DNA of 64,000 nucleotides. Origin: Fervidobacterium changbaicum (lineage in GTDB: Bacteria > Thermotogota > Thermotogae > Thermotogales > Fervidobacteriaceae). The translations under genes and the position numbers were made by a program. Below the pieces are notes generated by a model. That model was not told the origin of the DNA. It did no database searches and saw only the letters and a program-made list of their open reading frames with translations. Below are positions 1 to 8,474 of this stretch, piece by piece (positions within the stretch are counted from its first letter, which is position 1; every line of letters starts with the position of its first letter). The stretch covers positions 992,001-1,056,000 of the forward strand of contig NZ_CP026721.1 of assembly GCF_004117075.1 (NCBI RefSeq). Direction: 5' to 3'.

Positions 1-553
1 CGGAGCTTGCGAGGAACAAGAATAAAGTTCTCGGTAATCTTTCAGCGATGATTTCTTCCACTCTCCTAGGATATTCACTGAATGATATACCCATCTCCAA
101 GTTAAAGAAATTTCTCATGTGTTTGTAATACTTAACATACCACGGGTCGTCCACACCAAAGAGTTTTTTCATTCTTTCATACATTTCAGGATTTCTCATC
201 AACTTCGGATCCAAAAATTTCGTGGTATAGTCACCTGGCATGGCTAAGAAGATAAAGAAGACAACAGTTACATAGATGATAAGCAAAAGGACAATCTGAG
301 CAGTCCTGTTCCTGATGAACTTGGCAAGTCCAGGCAAGTCAAAACCGTAGAAGTATATTATTGGTGCAATGATGAAATTAAATCTTGGACTGAACAAGTA
401 AAGGTATTTCACATTGAAAAGAGCACCATAGTACAACGCAAGTGAGATTGCAAGGAATATGTAATTAATAGGTCTCTTGCCTTTCCTGAGGGAAAAATAG
501 ATACCTACCAAAGGTATCACGAGTGCGTATAAAATCAGTTCCCAACTTCTCAT
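1..553 (-). CDS. ABC transporter permease, peptide/nickel type (partial, C-terminus beyond window)
   Basis: This is the inner-membrane channel subunit of a dipeptide/oligopeptide (DppB/OppB-like) importer. The ATG is at 553 after GGGAGAGGTG, and 184 codons are visible before the window edge. The typical family start, one long membrane helix ending in Pro-Gly-Asp, is found only at about residues 83-105 (AQIVLLLIIYVTVVFFIFLA then MPGD). It is preceded by about 80 extra residues with two or three further hydrophobic segments. The loop FGVDDPWYVKYYKHMRNFF followed by LEMGISFS is the usual periplasmic motif of this family. It lies downstream of the binding-protein gene and is probably co-transcribed with it. 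The family call is firm; the substrate (peptide or oligosaccharide) cannot be told from this subunit. Confidence 0.88.
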   Translation of the reverse strand, partial: MRSWELILYALVIPLVGIYFSLRKGKRPINYIFLAISLALYYGALFNVKYLYLFSPRFNFIIAPIIYFYGFDLPGLAKFIRNRTAQIVLLLIIYVTVVFFIFLAMPGDYTTKFLDPKLMRNPEMYERMKKLFGVDDPWYVKYYKHMRNFFNLEMGISFSEYPRRVEEIIAERLPRTLFLFLASS

Positions 554-646
554 CTTCACCTCTCCCTTTAATCAGTTTGGACACTTTTATATGATTTGGG
601 AAGTTTTTTCTGCAAGTTTTGAATTTCTCAAGCACCTCATTTAATA

Positions 647-666
647 GTCCCCCCTTGCGGGGGGAC
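647..666 (-). promoter_or_regulatory. GC-rich intercistronic hairpin between binding protein and permease
   Basis: GTCCCCCC and its complement GGGGGGAC flank a four-base loop. On the minus strand it follows the binding-protein stop codon closely and has no T-run after it. A stable hairpin here would protect the 3' end of the binding-protein mRNA, or partly stop read-through, so that the binding protein is made in excess over the permease. That role is inferred. Confidence 0.6.
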
Positions 667-709
667 CTTACGTATTTAGGTTTTAATAATAGAGTGGTTC
701 AGCTTAGAA

Positions 710-2524
710 TCACTGAACCTTCCTTACACCTTCTGGGAATCCGAAGTAACCCTGGATACCATCAAGCATATTGTCAAATGGGAATTTGATTGATGTTCTG
801 TAAGCCTCAATCAACGGGTTGGTGAAGAGAATTATATATGGTAAGTCTTCCGCGAGTATCTTTTGTGCTTCGAATATAGCTTTCCTTGCTTGTTCAAACG
901 TATCTGCATATTCGAATTCTTCAACAAGTGCATCAAATTCTGGGTTGTTGTAACCTGGTGTGTTGAATCCATCTGGTGCCATTTCTTTACTGTGCCAGAA
1001 TGACCTGAAGTATGTTGGCACCCTTCCGATACCCCAACCAAGTATGTACATGTCGAAGTCAACTTCATCAAATGCTTTCGTACTAATTTCGTTGAAGTCT
1101 GTGAGCTTCAAGTTAAGTGGTATACCGATGTTCTTTGCCCATTGTTCGATGTACATTGCTGTCTGTGCTCTCATTGGGTCGTAGTCCATACCCGGTGAAA
1201 GGAGTGTAAGTGTTGGTACTGGCTTTCCGTCTGGACCTTTCAAACCTTTACCAGGTGTCTTAACTGGGTTCTTTGCATCTTTTGGATCGATAACTGGTTC
1301 TGTATCCCATTTGAATCCTGCTTTCTTGAGCAAGCTGACTGCAAGTTGATACCTTTCACCCATGCTGAGTCCTTCTCCGATGGTCTTAACAGCAGAGTTG
1401 TACCAGAAACTATTTGCTGGTGGTACTGGTGTTGCAAGTGGAATTGCTCTTCCTTGGAGCACTTGGTTACAAATGAAATCGCGGTCGATAAGTGCAGCTA
1501 TAGCTTGCCTGAATTCCTTAACATTCATTGGGAACTTTCTCATATTGAATGCAAGGTATCTGAATCCAAGTTGTGGGTTGGAAACTATCTTTATATCCTT
1601 TTGACCTTTGAGTTGTTCAGCCTCACCAGCGGTAAGTCCAACTGGGTTGTAAATATAGTCAATATCGCCAGCGATGAGAGCCTGGATAGCAACCTGTTTG
1701 TTACCGAATACCTTGTAAACAATTGTGTCTACAAATGGTCCATTCTCCACTTGAAGTGTGACAGGTTGTTTTGTGTCTCCAGTTGACCATTTGAAACCTG
1801 TTTTTGGGTTAACAATTGAGAACCCGCCACCTTTGTAGTAAATGTTCTTTTCACCGTATGCCCAGTATTTGTCATTTGGAACTTGTTTTACAACTTGCAC
1901 GAACGCACCTTTTTCAATCTTTCCAAGGTTGAGTGCCGTAATACCAGGGTCAATAACTTCTTGTGAAAGTAGCCATTTTACTGGGTCTTTTTGTTTCTTT
2001 GCTTTTTCTACTATTGGTTTCCAGTAGTTGCTGCATACGATAGCGGTCATGAGTGTGTCGTAGTAAATCGTCATCGTCTTCTTTTCTTTGAAGTAGAACT
2101 TCACTGTCCAAGTATCAATCTTTTCGACTTTTTCTGGTTCGTAAGCTCCACCCCAGTTACCACCAGGTATTTCCATACCTTTTACAGTTGTGTAGGTGAA
2201 AACAACATCATCTGCTGTGAACGGAGCACCGTTTGACCAGCGCATATCTTTTCTGAGTTTTACTGTTACTGTGTACATGTTTCCTTCTTTTTCAATTTTA
2301 GGAATTTCTGCAGCTGCAGATGGAATGAGAGTACCGTCTTTGTTCATGCGAAGCAAGAAAGGATATTTCCACAACTGAACAACAAAGTTCCAAGAAGATG
2401 AACCTGAGCCGAGCAAGTTCCAGATGTTCGTTGTCGTAACATCAGAGAAGATACCGTAGTTAACCTGTACAGCGAAAATGGACAGTGCAACAAGCACCAA
2501 AAGTCCCACAAAAACTTTTTTCAC
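710..2524 (-). CDS. ABC transporter substrate-binding protein, family 5 (peptide/oligosaccharide)
   Basis: This is an exported solute receptor of about 604 residues that hands ligand to the permease encoded just downstream. The N-terminus is a signal peptide (MKKVFVGLLVLVALSIFA, probable cut after SIFA). The mature part carries family 5 hallmarks: LRKDMRWSNGAPFTADDVVFTY near residue 90 and FRQAIAALIDRD in the middle, with a C-terminal DFDMYILGWG segment. GTG at 2524 is chosen because AGGAGGGG sits about six bases before it; the TTG at 2530 is almost on top of that site. No lipobox is seen, so it is likely secreted and free or held by another anchor. Members of this family in Thermotogales bind peptides or oligosaccharides; which one applies here is open. 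Confidence 0.92.
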   Translation of the reverse strand: MKKVFVGLLVLVALSIFAVQVNYGIFSDVTTTNIWNLLGSGSSSWNFVVQLWKYPFLLRMNKDGTLIPSAAAEIPKIEKEGNMYTVTVKLRKDMRWSNGAPFTADDVVFTYTTVKGMEIPGGNWGGAYEPEKVEKIDTWTVKFYFKEKKTMTIYYDTLMTAIVCSNYWKPIVEKAKKQKDPVKWLLSQEVIDPGITALNLGKIEKGAFVQVVKQVPNDKYWAYGEKNIYYKGGGFSIVNPKTGFKWSTGDTKQPVTLQVENGPFVDTIVYKVFGNKQVAIQALIAGDIDYIYNPVGLTAGEAEQLKGQKDIKIVSNPQLGFRYLAFNMRKFPMNVKEFRQAIAALIDRDFICNQVLQGRAIPLATPVPPANSFWYNSAVKTIGEGLSMGERYQLAVSLLKKAGFKWDTEPVIDPKDAKNPVKTPGKGLKGPDGKPVPTLTLLSPGMDYDPMRAQTAMYIEQWAKNIGIPLNLKLTDFNEISTKAFDEVDFDMYILGWGIGRVPTYFRSFWHSKEMAPDGFNTPGYNNPEFDALVEEFEYADTFEQARKAIFEAQKILAEDLPYIILFTNPLIEAYRTSIKFPFDNMLDGIQGYFGFPEGVRKVQ

Positions 2525-2628
2525 AGCCAACCCCTCCTTTTATTGTGGTGTGGGAAGCCCCCCTATTTTTCTCATGAACAATTAAATTTAATGCACAAGA
2601 GCCTATCACCTTTACAATTTTCGTATTA

Positions 2629-2658
2629 ATTATACAACATTTTTATCGTCCATTGCAA
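2629..2658 (-). promoter_or_regulatory. Promoter of the binding-protein/permease operon
   Basis: On the minus strand TTGCAA (2653-2658) and TATAAT (2629-2634) are 18 bases apart. Transcription would begin near 2622 and give a leader of about 100 bases before the GTG at 2524. Confidence 0.65.
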
Positions 2659-2740
2659 GTAGGTAAAAACAATGAATACCCAACCAACAAAAACATTTTT
2701 TGCAATTGTTGTGATAATACGTCCAATTTTCGTTGTTATA

Positions 2741-2749
2741 TGGTAAAAT
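2741..2749 (+). promoter_or_regulatory. Extended -10 promoter for the HD-domain gene
   Basis: TGGTAAAAT is an extended -10 element (TGn plus TAAAAT) 37 bases before the GTG start at 2786. No good -35 box is visible at the usual distance. Confidence 0.45.
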
Positions 2750-2785
2750 AAAAATACGACAAAATTTTAGCAGGAGGCGATAGTT

Positions 2786-4282
2786 GTGTATCATAAGGTT
2801 TCAAGAGACCCAATTTATTCAGAAATCATGCTTTATCCGGTTGAAATATTAATTATCGACACGAAAGCAATGCAAAGGCTTAGATACCTCAGCCAATTGG
2901 TAGGTGCTGAATATGTTTACCCTGGTGCGACACATACCCGTTTTGCACATTCGCTTGGTGTGATGCACCTTTCTGGCGTATATGCCGAACATCTTTATGA
3001 TACACCAGATAAGGTTCGTATTTTACGTCTCGCAGGACTCCTCCACGATATTGGTCATGGACCTTTCAGCCATCAATTTGATGATGTCGTTTACAAAAGG
3101 CTTGGGTTCAATGATGGACACGATGAGTATCGAACAAGACTATTGAGAGAATACTTTCCAAAAGAGTTAATAAAAAAGTACGAAGAAGCTCCATCAACTC
3201 TAAAAAAGGCTGTGTTAGAAGATTTGGAGATAACACTTGGTGAACTCTCAACTAACATGGAAGACAACTTTGCACAGTTGATGGAAGAAGTAATAAAAGT
3301 TTACGAAGGTGAAGAAAAAGGAACGATTGAATTTGCAGTTGTCCAGGGTCCACTTGGTGCTGACAGACTCGATTTTGTTTTGAGAGATTCATACTATGCG
3401 GGGACAAGAGGATTTGGTACGGGTTCTATAGACCGGTTGATTAGGAATTCAAAAATCGTTGAAAAAGATGGAAAAACTATTCTAGCTTACGATTCAAAAG
3501 TTGTCGACGAAATATACACAATCTTGTTTGGCAGATTTATGATGTACAAGAACGTTTACTTCCACAAAACTTCAAGAGCAGCGGACATGATGATACAAGA
3601 ACTCTTGGACCTTTCATACAAGGCGCTTAAATTAGACGAACGTGTTTTGGACATTGAAAAATTTTTGGACCTCACTGATCAAACAATCATTAACGAAGTT
3701 ATATTCAATTTCTACAATCTCGTTGAACAATACGGTGGTGGAGAGGATACAAAGCAAGCACTTTTAAAATACGAAATAGATCTTCAACCTCTCGAACTTG
3801 ACATTGTAATGGCTTACGAAATTGTCGAGAGATTAAAATCACGAAATTTGTGGAAAGTTGTCTTGGAAACACCATTTTCAATAGAAGGTGTCGACCCAAC
3901 ACTCGTAAGCCAAGGTATTGCCGGAGACTTGCTACAAAAAATTCGTCTAAGGCTTGAAAGATGCTTGGAAATTGCCGACGAAGAAGACATGAAAACAATC
4001 AAGCACATCCTTGGTAACTTTGATGAAATTTTCAAAATAGATACCCCTTACAAACTTACAATTGTTCATCCCGAAGAGTTTCTGAGAAGTAATATATACA
4101 TTCTAAAAAAACACAGCCTAATGACCTTTGAAGAATATGTTAGACAGTATCCGGCTTACAACTTCATGAAGAGCAACCTGATACAAATTGTAAGAATATA
4201 TGTTACGAAGGATATACGCGAGATACTGGAGAAATACAAGATACTCCCTGAAACAGGTGTGGAAGTAACGACGCGATGGTAA
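2786..4282 (+). CDS. HD-domain phosphohydrolase (dNTPase-like, COG1078 type)
   Basis: The product is a cytoplasmic metal-dependent phosphohydrolase of 498 residues. It opens with the family signature DPIYSEIMLYPVEILIIDT and QRLRYLSQLV. The metal ligands are visible: His55 in THTRFAHSLGVMH, His87-Asp88 in LLHDIGHGPFSH, and a later Asp in LGADRLDFVLRDSYYAG. Proteins of this group resemble SAMHD1 and bacterial dGTPases, and several hydrolyse deoxynucleoside triphosphates, but the natural substrate of this branch is not established. The start is GTG at 2786, eight bases after AGGAGG. A pantothenate kinase gene follows after 40 bases, probably in the same transcript. Confidence 0.87.
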   Translation: MYHKVSRDPIYSEIMLYPVEILIIDTKAMQRLRYLSQLVGAEYVYPGATHTRFAHSLGVMHLSGVYAEHLYDTPDKVRILRLAGLLHDIGHGPFSHQFDDVVYKRLGFNDGHDEYRTRLLREYFPKELIKKYEEAPSTLKKAVLEDLEITLGELSTNMEDNFAQLMEEVIKVYEGEEKGTIEFAVVQGPLGADRLDFVLRDSYYAGTRGFGTGSIDRLIRNSKIVEKDGKTILAYDSKVVDEIYTILFGRFMMYKNVYFHKTSRAADMMIQELLDLSYKALKLDERVLDIEKFLDLTDQTIINEVIFNFYNLVEQYGGGEDTKQALLKYEIDLQPLELDIVMAYEIVERLKSRNLWKVVLETPFSIEGVDPTLVSQGIAGDLLQKIRLRLERCLEIADEEDMKTIKHILGNFDEIFKIDTPYKLTIVHPEEFLRSNIYILKKHSLMTFEEYVRQYPAYNFMKSNLIQIVRIYVTKDIREILEKYKILPETGVEVTTRW

Positions 4283-4322
4283 ATATTGTAACTAGGTAAC
4301 ACGTAAGGAGGTTTTCCAATTT

Positions 4323-5090
4323 ATGGTTTTGTTGTTCGATGTAGGAAATACACATACAACGATTGCTTTAACAAGAGAAGGTAAAGAATTCGAAAAATAT
4401 CGAATTTCAACCTCAAAGTATGAAACAGAGGACGAACTATACGCATTTTTGAAAAGCTTTTTCAAAGACTATGTTGAAAATTTGCCTATAGTTGTTTCTT
4501 CGGTTGTTCCTTCAGTAAATGTTGTATTTGAATATTTTGCTCAAAAATACGGAAACGGAGAAGTCTATTTTGTCAGAGCGCAAGATTATGATAAAATAAT
4601 ATGGAACGTGCACTATCCTAAAGAAATAGGTGCAGATAGAGTTTGCGATGTCATAGCTGCCAAAAAAGATTACGGGAATAACTGTATCGTTATAGACTAC
4701 GGAACGGCGATAACAATTGAAGTACTTCGAGACGGTGTTTACGAAGGCGGAGCAATAATGCCAGGTTTTGCGATGATGGTAAATGCTCTGTTCAAAGGCA
4801 CCGCGAAGTTGCCATTAGTCGAGCTTAAACCTTATCCAACGTTCATAGGCAAAGACACGGAATCAAATATCCAAATTGGTGCTATTAATGCAACAATTGG
4901 TGCAGTAAAATATGTTATTGAGCACATAGTCAAAGAATTTAGAGAAGCTCCAAGGATAATACATACTGGTGGTCAGTCTGTTTTTGTAAAGAATATTGTT
5001 GATGGAATAATCGACAAAGATTTGACACTGCGAGGGATGTACTACTTCTATGAAGAAAAGAAAAATACTGCTCGTAAACCCCTGGATTGA
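4323..5090 (+). CDS. coaX: Type III pantothenate kinase
   Basis: CoaX phosphorylates pantothenate, the first committed step to coenzyme A, with ATP and a monovalent cation. The 255-residue protein has the expected acetate/sugar-kinase fold motifs in order: FDVGNTHTTIAL (phosphate 1, residues 5-16), a central IGADRVCDVIAA, DYGTAITIEVL (phosphate 2) and the GGAIMPGF loop. It is normal length for the family. A good AAGGAGG precedes the ATG. Its last 41 bases overlap the next gene in another frame, an unusually long overlap. Other CoA genes in this window (coaBC, coaE, panD) are at separate loci. Confidence 0.93.
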   Translation: MVLLFDVGNTHTTIALTREGKEFEKYRISTSKYETEDELYAFLKSFFKDYVENLPIVVSSVVPSVNVVFEYFAQKYGNGEVYFVRAQDYDKIIWNVHYPKEIGADRVCDVIAAKKDYGNNCIVIDYGTAITIEVLRDGVYEGGAIMPGFAMMVNALFKGTAKLPLVELKPYPTFIGKDTESNIQIGAINATIGAVKYVIEHIVKEFREAPRIIHTGGQSVFVKNIVDGIIDKDLTLRGMYYFYEEKKNTARKPLD

Positions 5091-6420
5091 AGATTTCGCT
5101 GCTTACGATTTTTGGTTAAAACCCGTTGGTTTGCTATATGTAGGTAGCTTTTTGAAAAGTCTTGGCATAGAAGTCGAACTAATAGATTTGATGAACAGGT
5201 ACGACCCTGAATTGCCGCTGTATACGAAAGTTCCAAAAGACAAATTCTACGGCACTGGGAAGTTTCCACACATAGAGATTAAAAAACCAGACATATTATA
5301 TTTCATGCCTAGAAAATACAAAAGATACGGAATGCCTGAAGAACTTTTTAGGAAAAGATTGAAAGAAGTTAAAAATGATATAAGTGCAGTTTTCGTAACA
5401 TCTACTTTGACTTATTGGTATCCTGGTTATTTTGATACTATACGTGTTTTGAAAGAGGAACTTTCCGTTCCTGTTGTGCTTGGGGGGTTCTTTGCAAGAA
5501 ATCAGCTTCACATAGCCAAGAAATCTGGAGCGTATGTTTTCACAAAAACAGACTTGAGTTATCTACCTCGCTTTCTTAACGATTTACTTGGATGGAATAT
5601 TCCCAGCACAGATATTGATTGGTTCACAGACCTGTCACCTGCTTATGAGTTGTATAATAATTTAGGATACGTTGTTTTGTTGACAACACTTGGTTGTCCT
5701 TATAGATGTACATATTGTATTGCCCACAGAAATTGGGATAATATGAAATTCAAAGATCCAGAGAAAATATTAGAAGAGATAGAGCTGTTTTCTGAAATGT
5801 TAAAGGTCAAAGACATCGTTTTCTTCGACGATGCGATACTTGTGAACAAAGAAAGGCACTTTAAACCTATTTTAAGAAAAATCTTGGAAAGAAATTTGCA
5901 TAAAAGCCTCAGATTTCATTTGCCAAACGGTATACATGCGCGATTGTTAGACCAAGAAACTGCGGATTTACTTTTTGAAGCCAATTTTAAAACAATCAAA
6001 CTTGGATACGAAACATCCGGTAAGCTCCAAATTGCAACTGGTGGCAAGGTTAGAGATGAAGATATCATTCGCGCATCGGAAATCCTACACAACGCTGGTT
6101 TTACACATAAAGAAGTCAGCGCATATATTATGGTTAATCTGCCTGAGCAAAGCGTTGAGGACGTCAAGAACGCAATAGATGTTTGTGCGAGTATAGATAT
6201 AGATTTCTCCGTTAACGAATTTACTCCAATTGTTGGAACGGATATTTGGATAGACCTGGTAAACAAAGGAAAGCTTACAGGTCTTGAAGATCCATTATTG
6301 CTTAACAATACAGTGTTACCTTACTGGTGGAACAATATGAGTTACGAACAGATACATGAAGTGAAAGAATATGCTAAACAAAAGAAAATTGAACTTGGGT
6401 GGAGTAAAACAGAAGTTTGA
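5050..6420 (+). CDS. Radical SAM protein with N-terminal B12-binding-like region
   Basis: This is a 456-residue radical S-adenosylmethionine enzyme of unknown substrate. The [4Fe-4S] motif CX3CX2C is at Cys216, Cys220 and Cys223 (LGCPYRCTYC). The first 150 residues (KKRKILLVNPWIEDFAAYDFW, PVGLLYVGSFLKSLGIEVELID) have the Rossmann-like look of cobalamin-binding radical SAM proteins, but I see no DxHxxG cobalamin motif. The core continues with IVFFDDAILV and KLGYETSG strands and a C-terminal PIVGTDIW segment. The start at 5050 lies inside coaX; no later start keeps the conserved N-terminus, so the overlap appears real. The function is not known. Confidence 0.85.
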   Translation: MKKRKILLVNPWIEDFAAYDFWLKPVGLLYVGSFLKSLGIEVELIDLMNRYDPELPLYTKVPKDKFYGTGKFPHIEIKKPDILYFMPRKYKRYGMPEELFRKRLKEVKNDISAVFVTSTLTYWYPGYFDTIRVLKEELSVPVVLGGFFARNQLHIAKKSGAYVFTKTDLSYLPRFLNDLLGWNIPSTDIDWFTDLSPAYELYNNLGYVVLLTTLGCPYRCTYCIAHRNWDNMKFKDPEKILEEIELFSEMLKVKDIVFFDDAILVNKERHFKPILRKILERNLHKSLRFHLPNGIHARLLDQETADLLFEANFKTIKLGYETSGKLQIATGGKVRDEDIIRASEILHNAGFTHKEVSAYIMVNLPEQSVEDVKNAIDVCASIDIDFSVNEFTPIVGTDIWIDLVNKGKLTGLEDPLLLNNTVLPYWWNNMSYEQIHEVKEYAKQKKIELGWSKTEV

Positions 6421-6487
6421 CAGAGCAAAAGGAAAAGTTATTACGTGCATCTTGTTATAAGTATAAGCGCAGGGGAGGGGGACTTCT

Positions 6488-7108
6488 TTGAATCAGCTTG
6501 TCCTTTCTGCTTTGAAGAACGTTATTTATGGCTTTGCTGCTTATGTCTTAATTAGCTGGCCACGTGAGTTTTTCAGATGCCTATTTTACAGAATAAGTGT
6601 GGAGCGACTAAGTTCTTCGAATAGACTTTTTCCTCTTTTAAAAAAATCACCCATTGGATACATCGACCCTGTAGGACTATTAACATTTCTATTCTTTGAC
6701 TTTGGTTGGACTAGGTCTCCTTTAATTGATTACCTCAAAATCAGACGAAAAAAGTTGTTCTTTTTCTCAATTTACGGTATTGTTGCTAGCTTCTTGCTAG
6801 GAATAATATACGGAATGGTGAGTAGGTTTTCCAACTCTCCGATAGTTTTCAACCTCTTTTACATTGCTTCAAAATGGAGCTTTACTTTATCTATCGTCTC
6901 TTTGATACCTCTCCCGCCCTTAGACGGTTCAAGGATAGTCTTGGCGTTTTTGCCAGACAAATCGTATGAGTGGTACATAAAATTTAATTTTTATGGTATC
7001 CTATTCATGTTGGGACTTCTTGTCTTGTGGATTTTACCTATGATAATGCACCCGTTAGTTATTTTTATTACAAACGTTACAAACTTTATCATTTTCGGAA
7101 ACTGGTAA
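6488..7108 (+). CDS. Site-2 protease-like (M50) membrane protein lacking the zinc histidines
   Basis: The 206-residue protein is mostly hydrophobic with about five membrane segments. It follows the small M50 site-2-protease plan: a first helix, IGYIDPVGLLTFL, FGWTRSP, and near the end SLIPLPPLDGSRI, which carries the Asp zinc ligand of true proteases. The first-helix motif that should read HExxH is REFFR (about residues 26-30), so both His ligands are Arg while the Glu remains. It is therefore probably inactive as a protease, or acts as a membrane adaptor; that is inference. The start is TTG at 6488 after a strong GGGAGGGGG. It ends 21 bases before the coiled-coil/ZapA-like pair. Confidence 0.75.
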   Translation: MNQLVLSALKNVIYGFAAYVLISWPREFFRCLFYRISVERLSSSNRLFPLLKKSPIGYIDPVGLLTFLFFDFGWTRSPLIDYLKIRRKKLFFFSIYGIVASFLLGIIYGMVSRFSNSPIVFNLFYIASKWSFTLSIVSLIPLPPLDGSRIVLAFLPDKSYEWYIKFNFYGILFMLGLLVLWILPMIMHPLVIFITNVTNFIIFGNW

Positions 7109-7129
7109 AACGCAAGGGAGCGTGGTATA

Positions 7130-7381
7130 ATGAACGAAAAGGTGCAAGAATTGGAACGTTTGGTAGAGGGCATAGTAACAAGTTACGTGGAGCTGAAAAA
7201 AGAAAACGAAAAACTATGGAATGAGCTCAATCAAGCGATTGAGAGGATTAGTCAATTAGAAAGAGAAAAGAACCATTTAGAGAACCTGCTTAGGAATAAC
7301 GAAGAAATCATAAACAAGCTTGTTGTCAGAGTCAAAGATTTAATGCGCATATTGGAAGTGAGCGAACATGAGGAAGGTTAA
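7130..7381 (+). CDS. Small coiled-coil protein, possible ZapB-like or ZapA partner
   Basis: The 83-residue protein is almost entirely a predicted coiled coil, rich in Glu, Lys, Asn and Leu with heptad spacing (ELVKL-like runs such as SQLEREKNHLENLLRNNEEI). I do not recognise the family by sequence. The ATG follows AAGGGAG, and the reading frame overlaps the next gene by 14 bases, so the two are translationally coupled. Because that next gene looks like ZapA, a role alongside it in cell division, as coiled-coil ZapB has in other bacteria, is a reasonable guess but only a guess. Confidence 0.65.
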   Translation: MNEKVQELERLVEGIVTSYVELKKENEKLWNELNQAIERISQLEREKNHLENLLRNNEEIINKLVVRVKDLMRILEVSEHEEG

Positions 7382-7622
7382 AATATCAGTTTTCGGCAAA
7401 GATTACGAATTTGCCACTGATGGCTCTGACGAACTCATAGATTATGTACTCAGAAGACTCAAAGAGCTCCAAATATCTTACAGAAGCCTTTACGACGAGA
7501 TTCCGTTTGATGAACTTTTGGTTCTCATGATTTGTGACTTACTTGAAAATGAATACAATACTCAGAAAGAGCTTGACCAACTTTACAACCGAGTGAAAGA
7601 GAAGATTAGAACGCTGGGTTAA
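7368..7622 (+). CDS. ZapA-like cell division protein
   Basis: The 84-residue product begins KVKISVFGKDYEFATDGSDELIDYVLRRL, matching the ZapA start (a beta hairpin with VxIxGxxY followed by a helix). It continues as a long helix ending in a coiled coil (NTQKELDQLYNRVKEKIRTL). ZapA proteins bind FtsZ polymers and bundle them at the division site. The length suits the short Gram-positive type. It overlaps the preceding coiled-coil gene by 14 bases and is followed after 45 bases by murI, a cell-wall gene. The resemblance is short and judged by eye, so the call is moderate. Confidence 0.6.
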   Translation: MRKVKISVFGKDYEFATDGSDELIDYVLRRLKELQISYRSLYDEIPFDELLVLMICDLLENEYNTQKELDQLYNRVKEKIRTLG

Positions 7623-7667
7623 AAACTGATAACTAAAAAATCTTACCATGGAGGGATATAGAAGCAA

Positions 7668-8474
7668 ATGAGAATTGGACTATTCGATTCAGGAATAGGC
7701 GGTCTTTCTGTCTTAAAAAAATTAATTGAAACCCTACCGGCTCATTATATTTACGTTGCAGATACTATGCGTGCCCCATATGGTACAAAATCACGTGATA
7801 CAATAGAAACTTTCAGTAGGGAAATCATTGGCTTTCTGATGGAACGAAAAGTTGAGCGAATATTTGCAGCATGCAACACTTCCGATTCAACAATGGCGAA
7901 ATATCGCCATGCTTTCAAAATACCGTATCACAGCATTATCCAAGCAGGTGTCAACGCCTCAAAATATGAGAGAGTTGCGGTCATAGGCACTCATACAACA
8001 GTTCAGAGCGGTATCTATAAACACGCTCTTGAAGAAAGAGGAAAAAAGGTTGCTCAAAGACCCGCTCAGCTTTTCGTTTCATTGGTTGAAGAAGGTATAT
8101 TCTATGGCAACATGGTTGAAGCCGTCGTTAAATTCTATCTAGAACCATTTCGAAGATTTAAACCCGACGAACTGATTCTTGGATGTACGCATTTCCCATT
8201 CCTTAAGGACATAATAGCACGTGTTATGGAAAACGTTAGAATTATCGACCCCGCAGATGAAATGGTTAGGGAAATATCCCACCTTGTTGGTAGTGGAAAG
8301 CCGTTCGTCGAATTTTATGTAACTGGCAATCCAGAAGAGTTTGAGAAAAAGCTTAAAAAGATTGGATTCAGACATCCTTACCAAGTGAAACATCTTGAAG
8401 TCACAGAATTAGAACAGAAGGTGGTATACTTTGAAAGAGCTTGTGATATTGACAGGGTACTCGGGAGCGGGTAA
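7668..8474 (+). CDS. murI: Glutamate racemase
   Basis: MurI interconverts L- and D-glutamate and supplies D-Glu for peptidoglycan. The 268-residue protein shows the family pattern: IGLFDSGIGGLSVLKKL at the start, the first catalytic Cys in FAACNTSDS (about residue 70), and the second in ILGCTHFPFL (about residue 180). It heads a tight run of genes. Its 3' end overlaps rapZ by 44 bases, so rapZ translation begins inside murI. GGAGGG lies rather far (about 13 bases) before the ATG. Confidence 0.94.
   Translation: MRIGLFDSGIGGLSVLKKLIETLPAHYIYVADTMRAPYGTKSRDTIETFSREIIGFLMERKVERIFAACNTSDSTMAKYRHAFKIPYHSIIQAGVNASKYERVAVIGTHTTVQSGIYKHALEERGKKVAQRPAQLFVSLVEEGIFYGNMVEAVVKFYLEPFRRFKPDELILGCTHFPFLKDIIARVMENVRIIDPADEMVREISHLVGSGKPFVEFYVTGNPEEFEKKLKKIGFRHPYQVKHLEVTELEQKVVYFERACDIDRVLGSG

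Noticed and set aside
1346-1786. Plus-strand open frame inside the binding-protein gene
   Set aside because: It is antisense to a clear family 5 binding protein, with no ribosome site.
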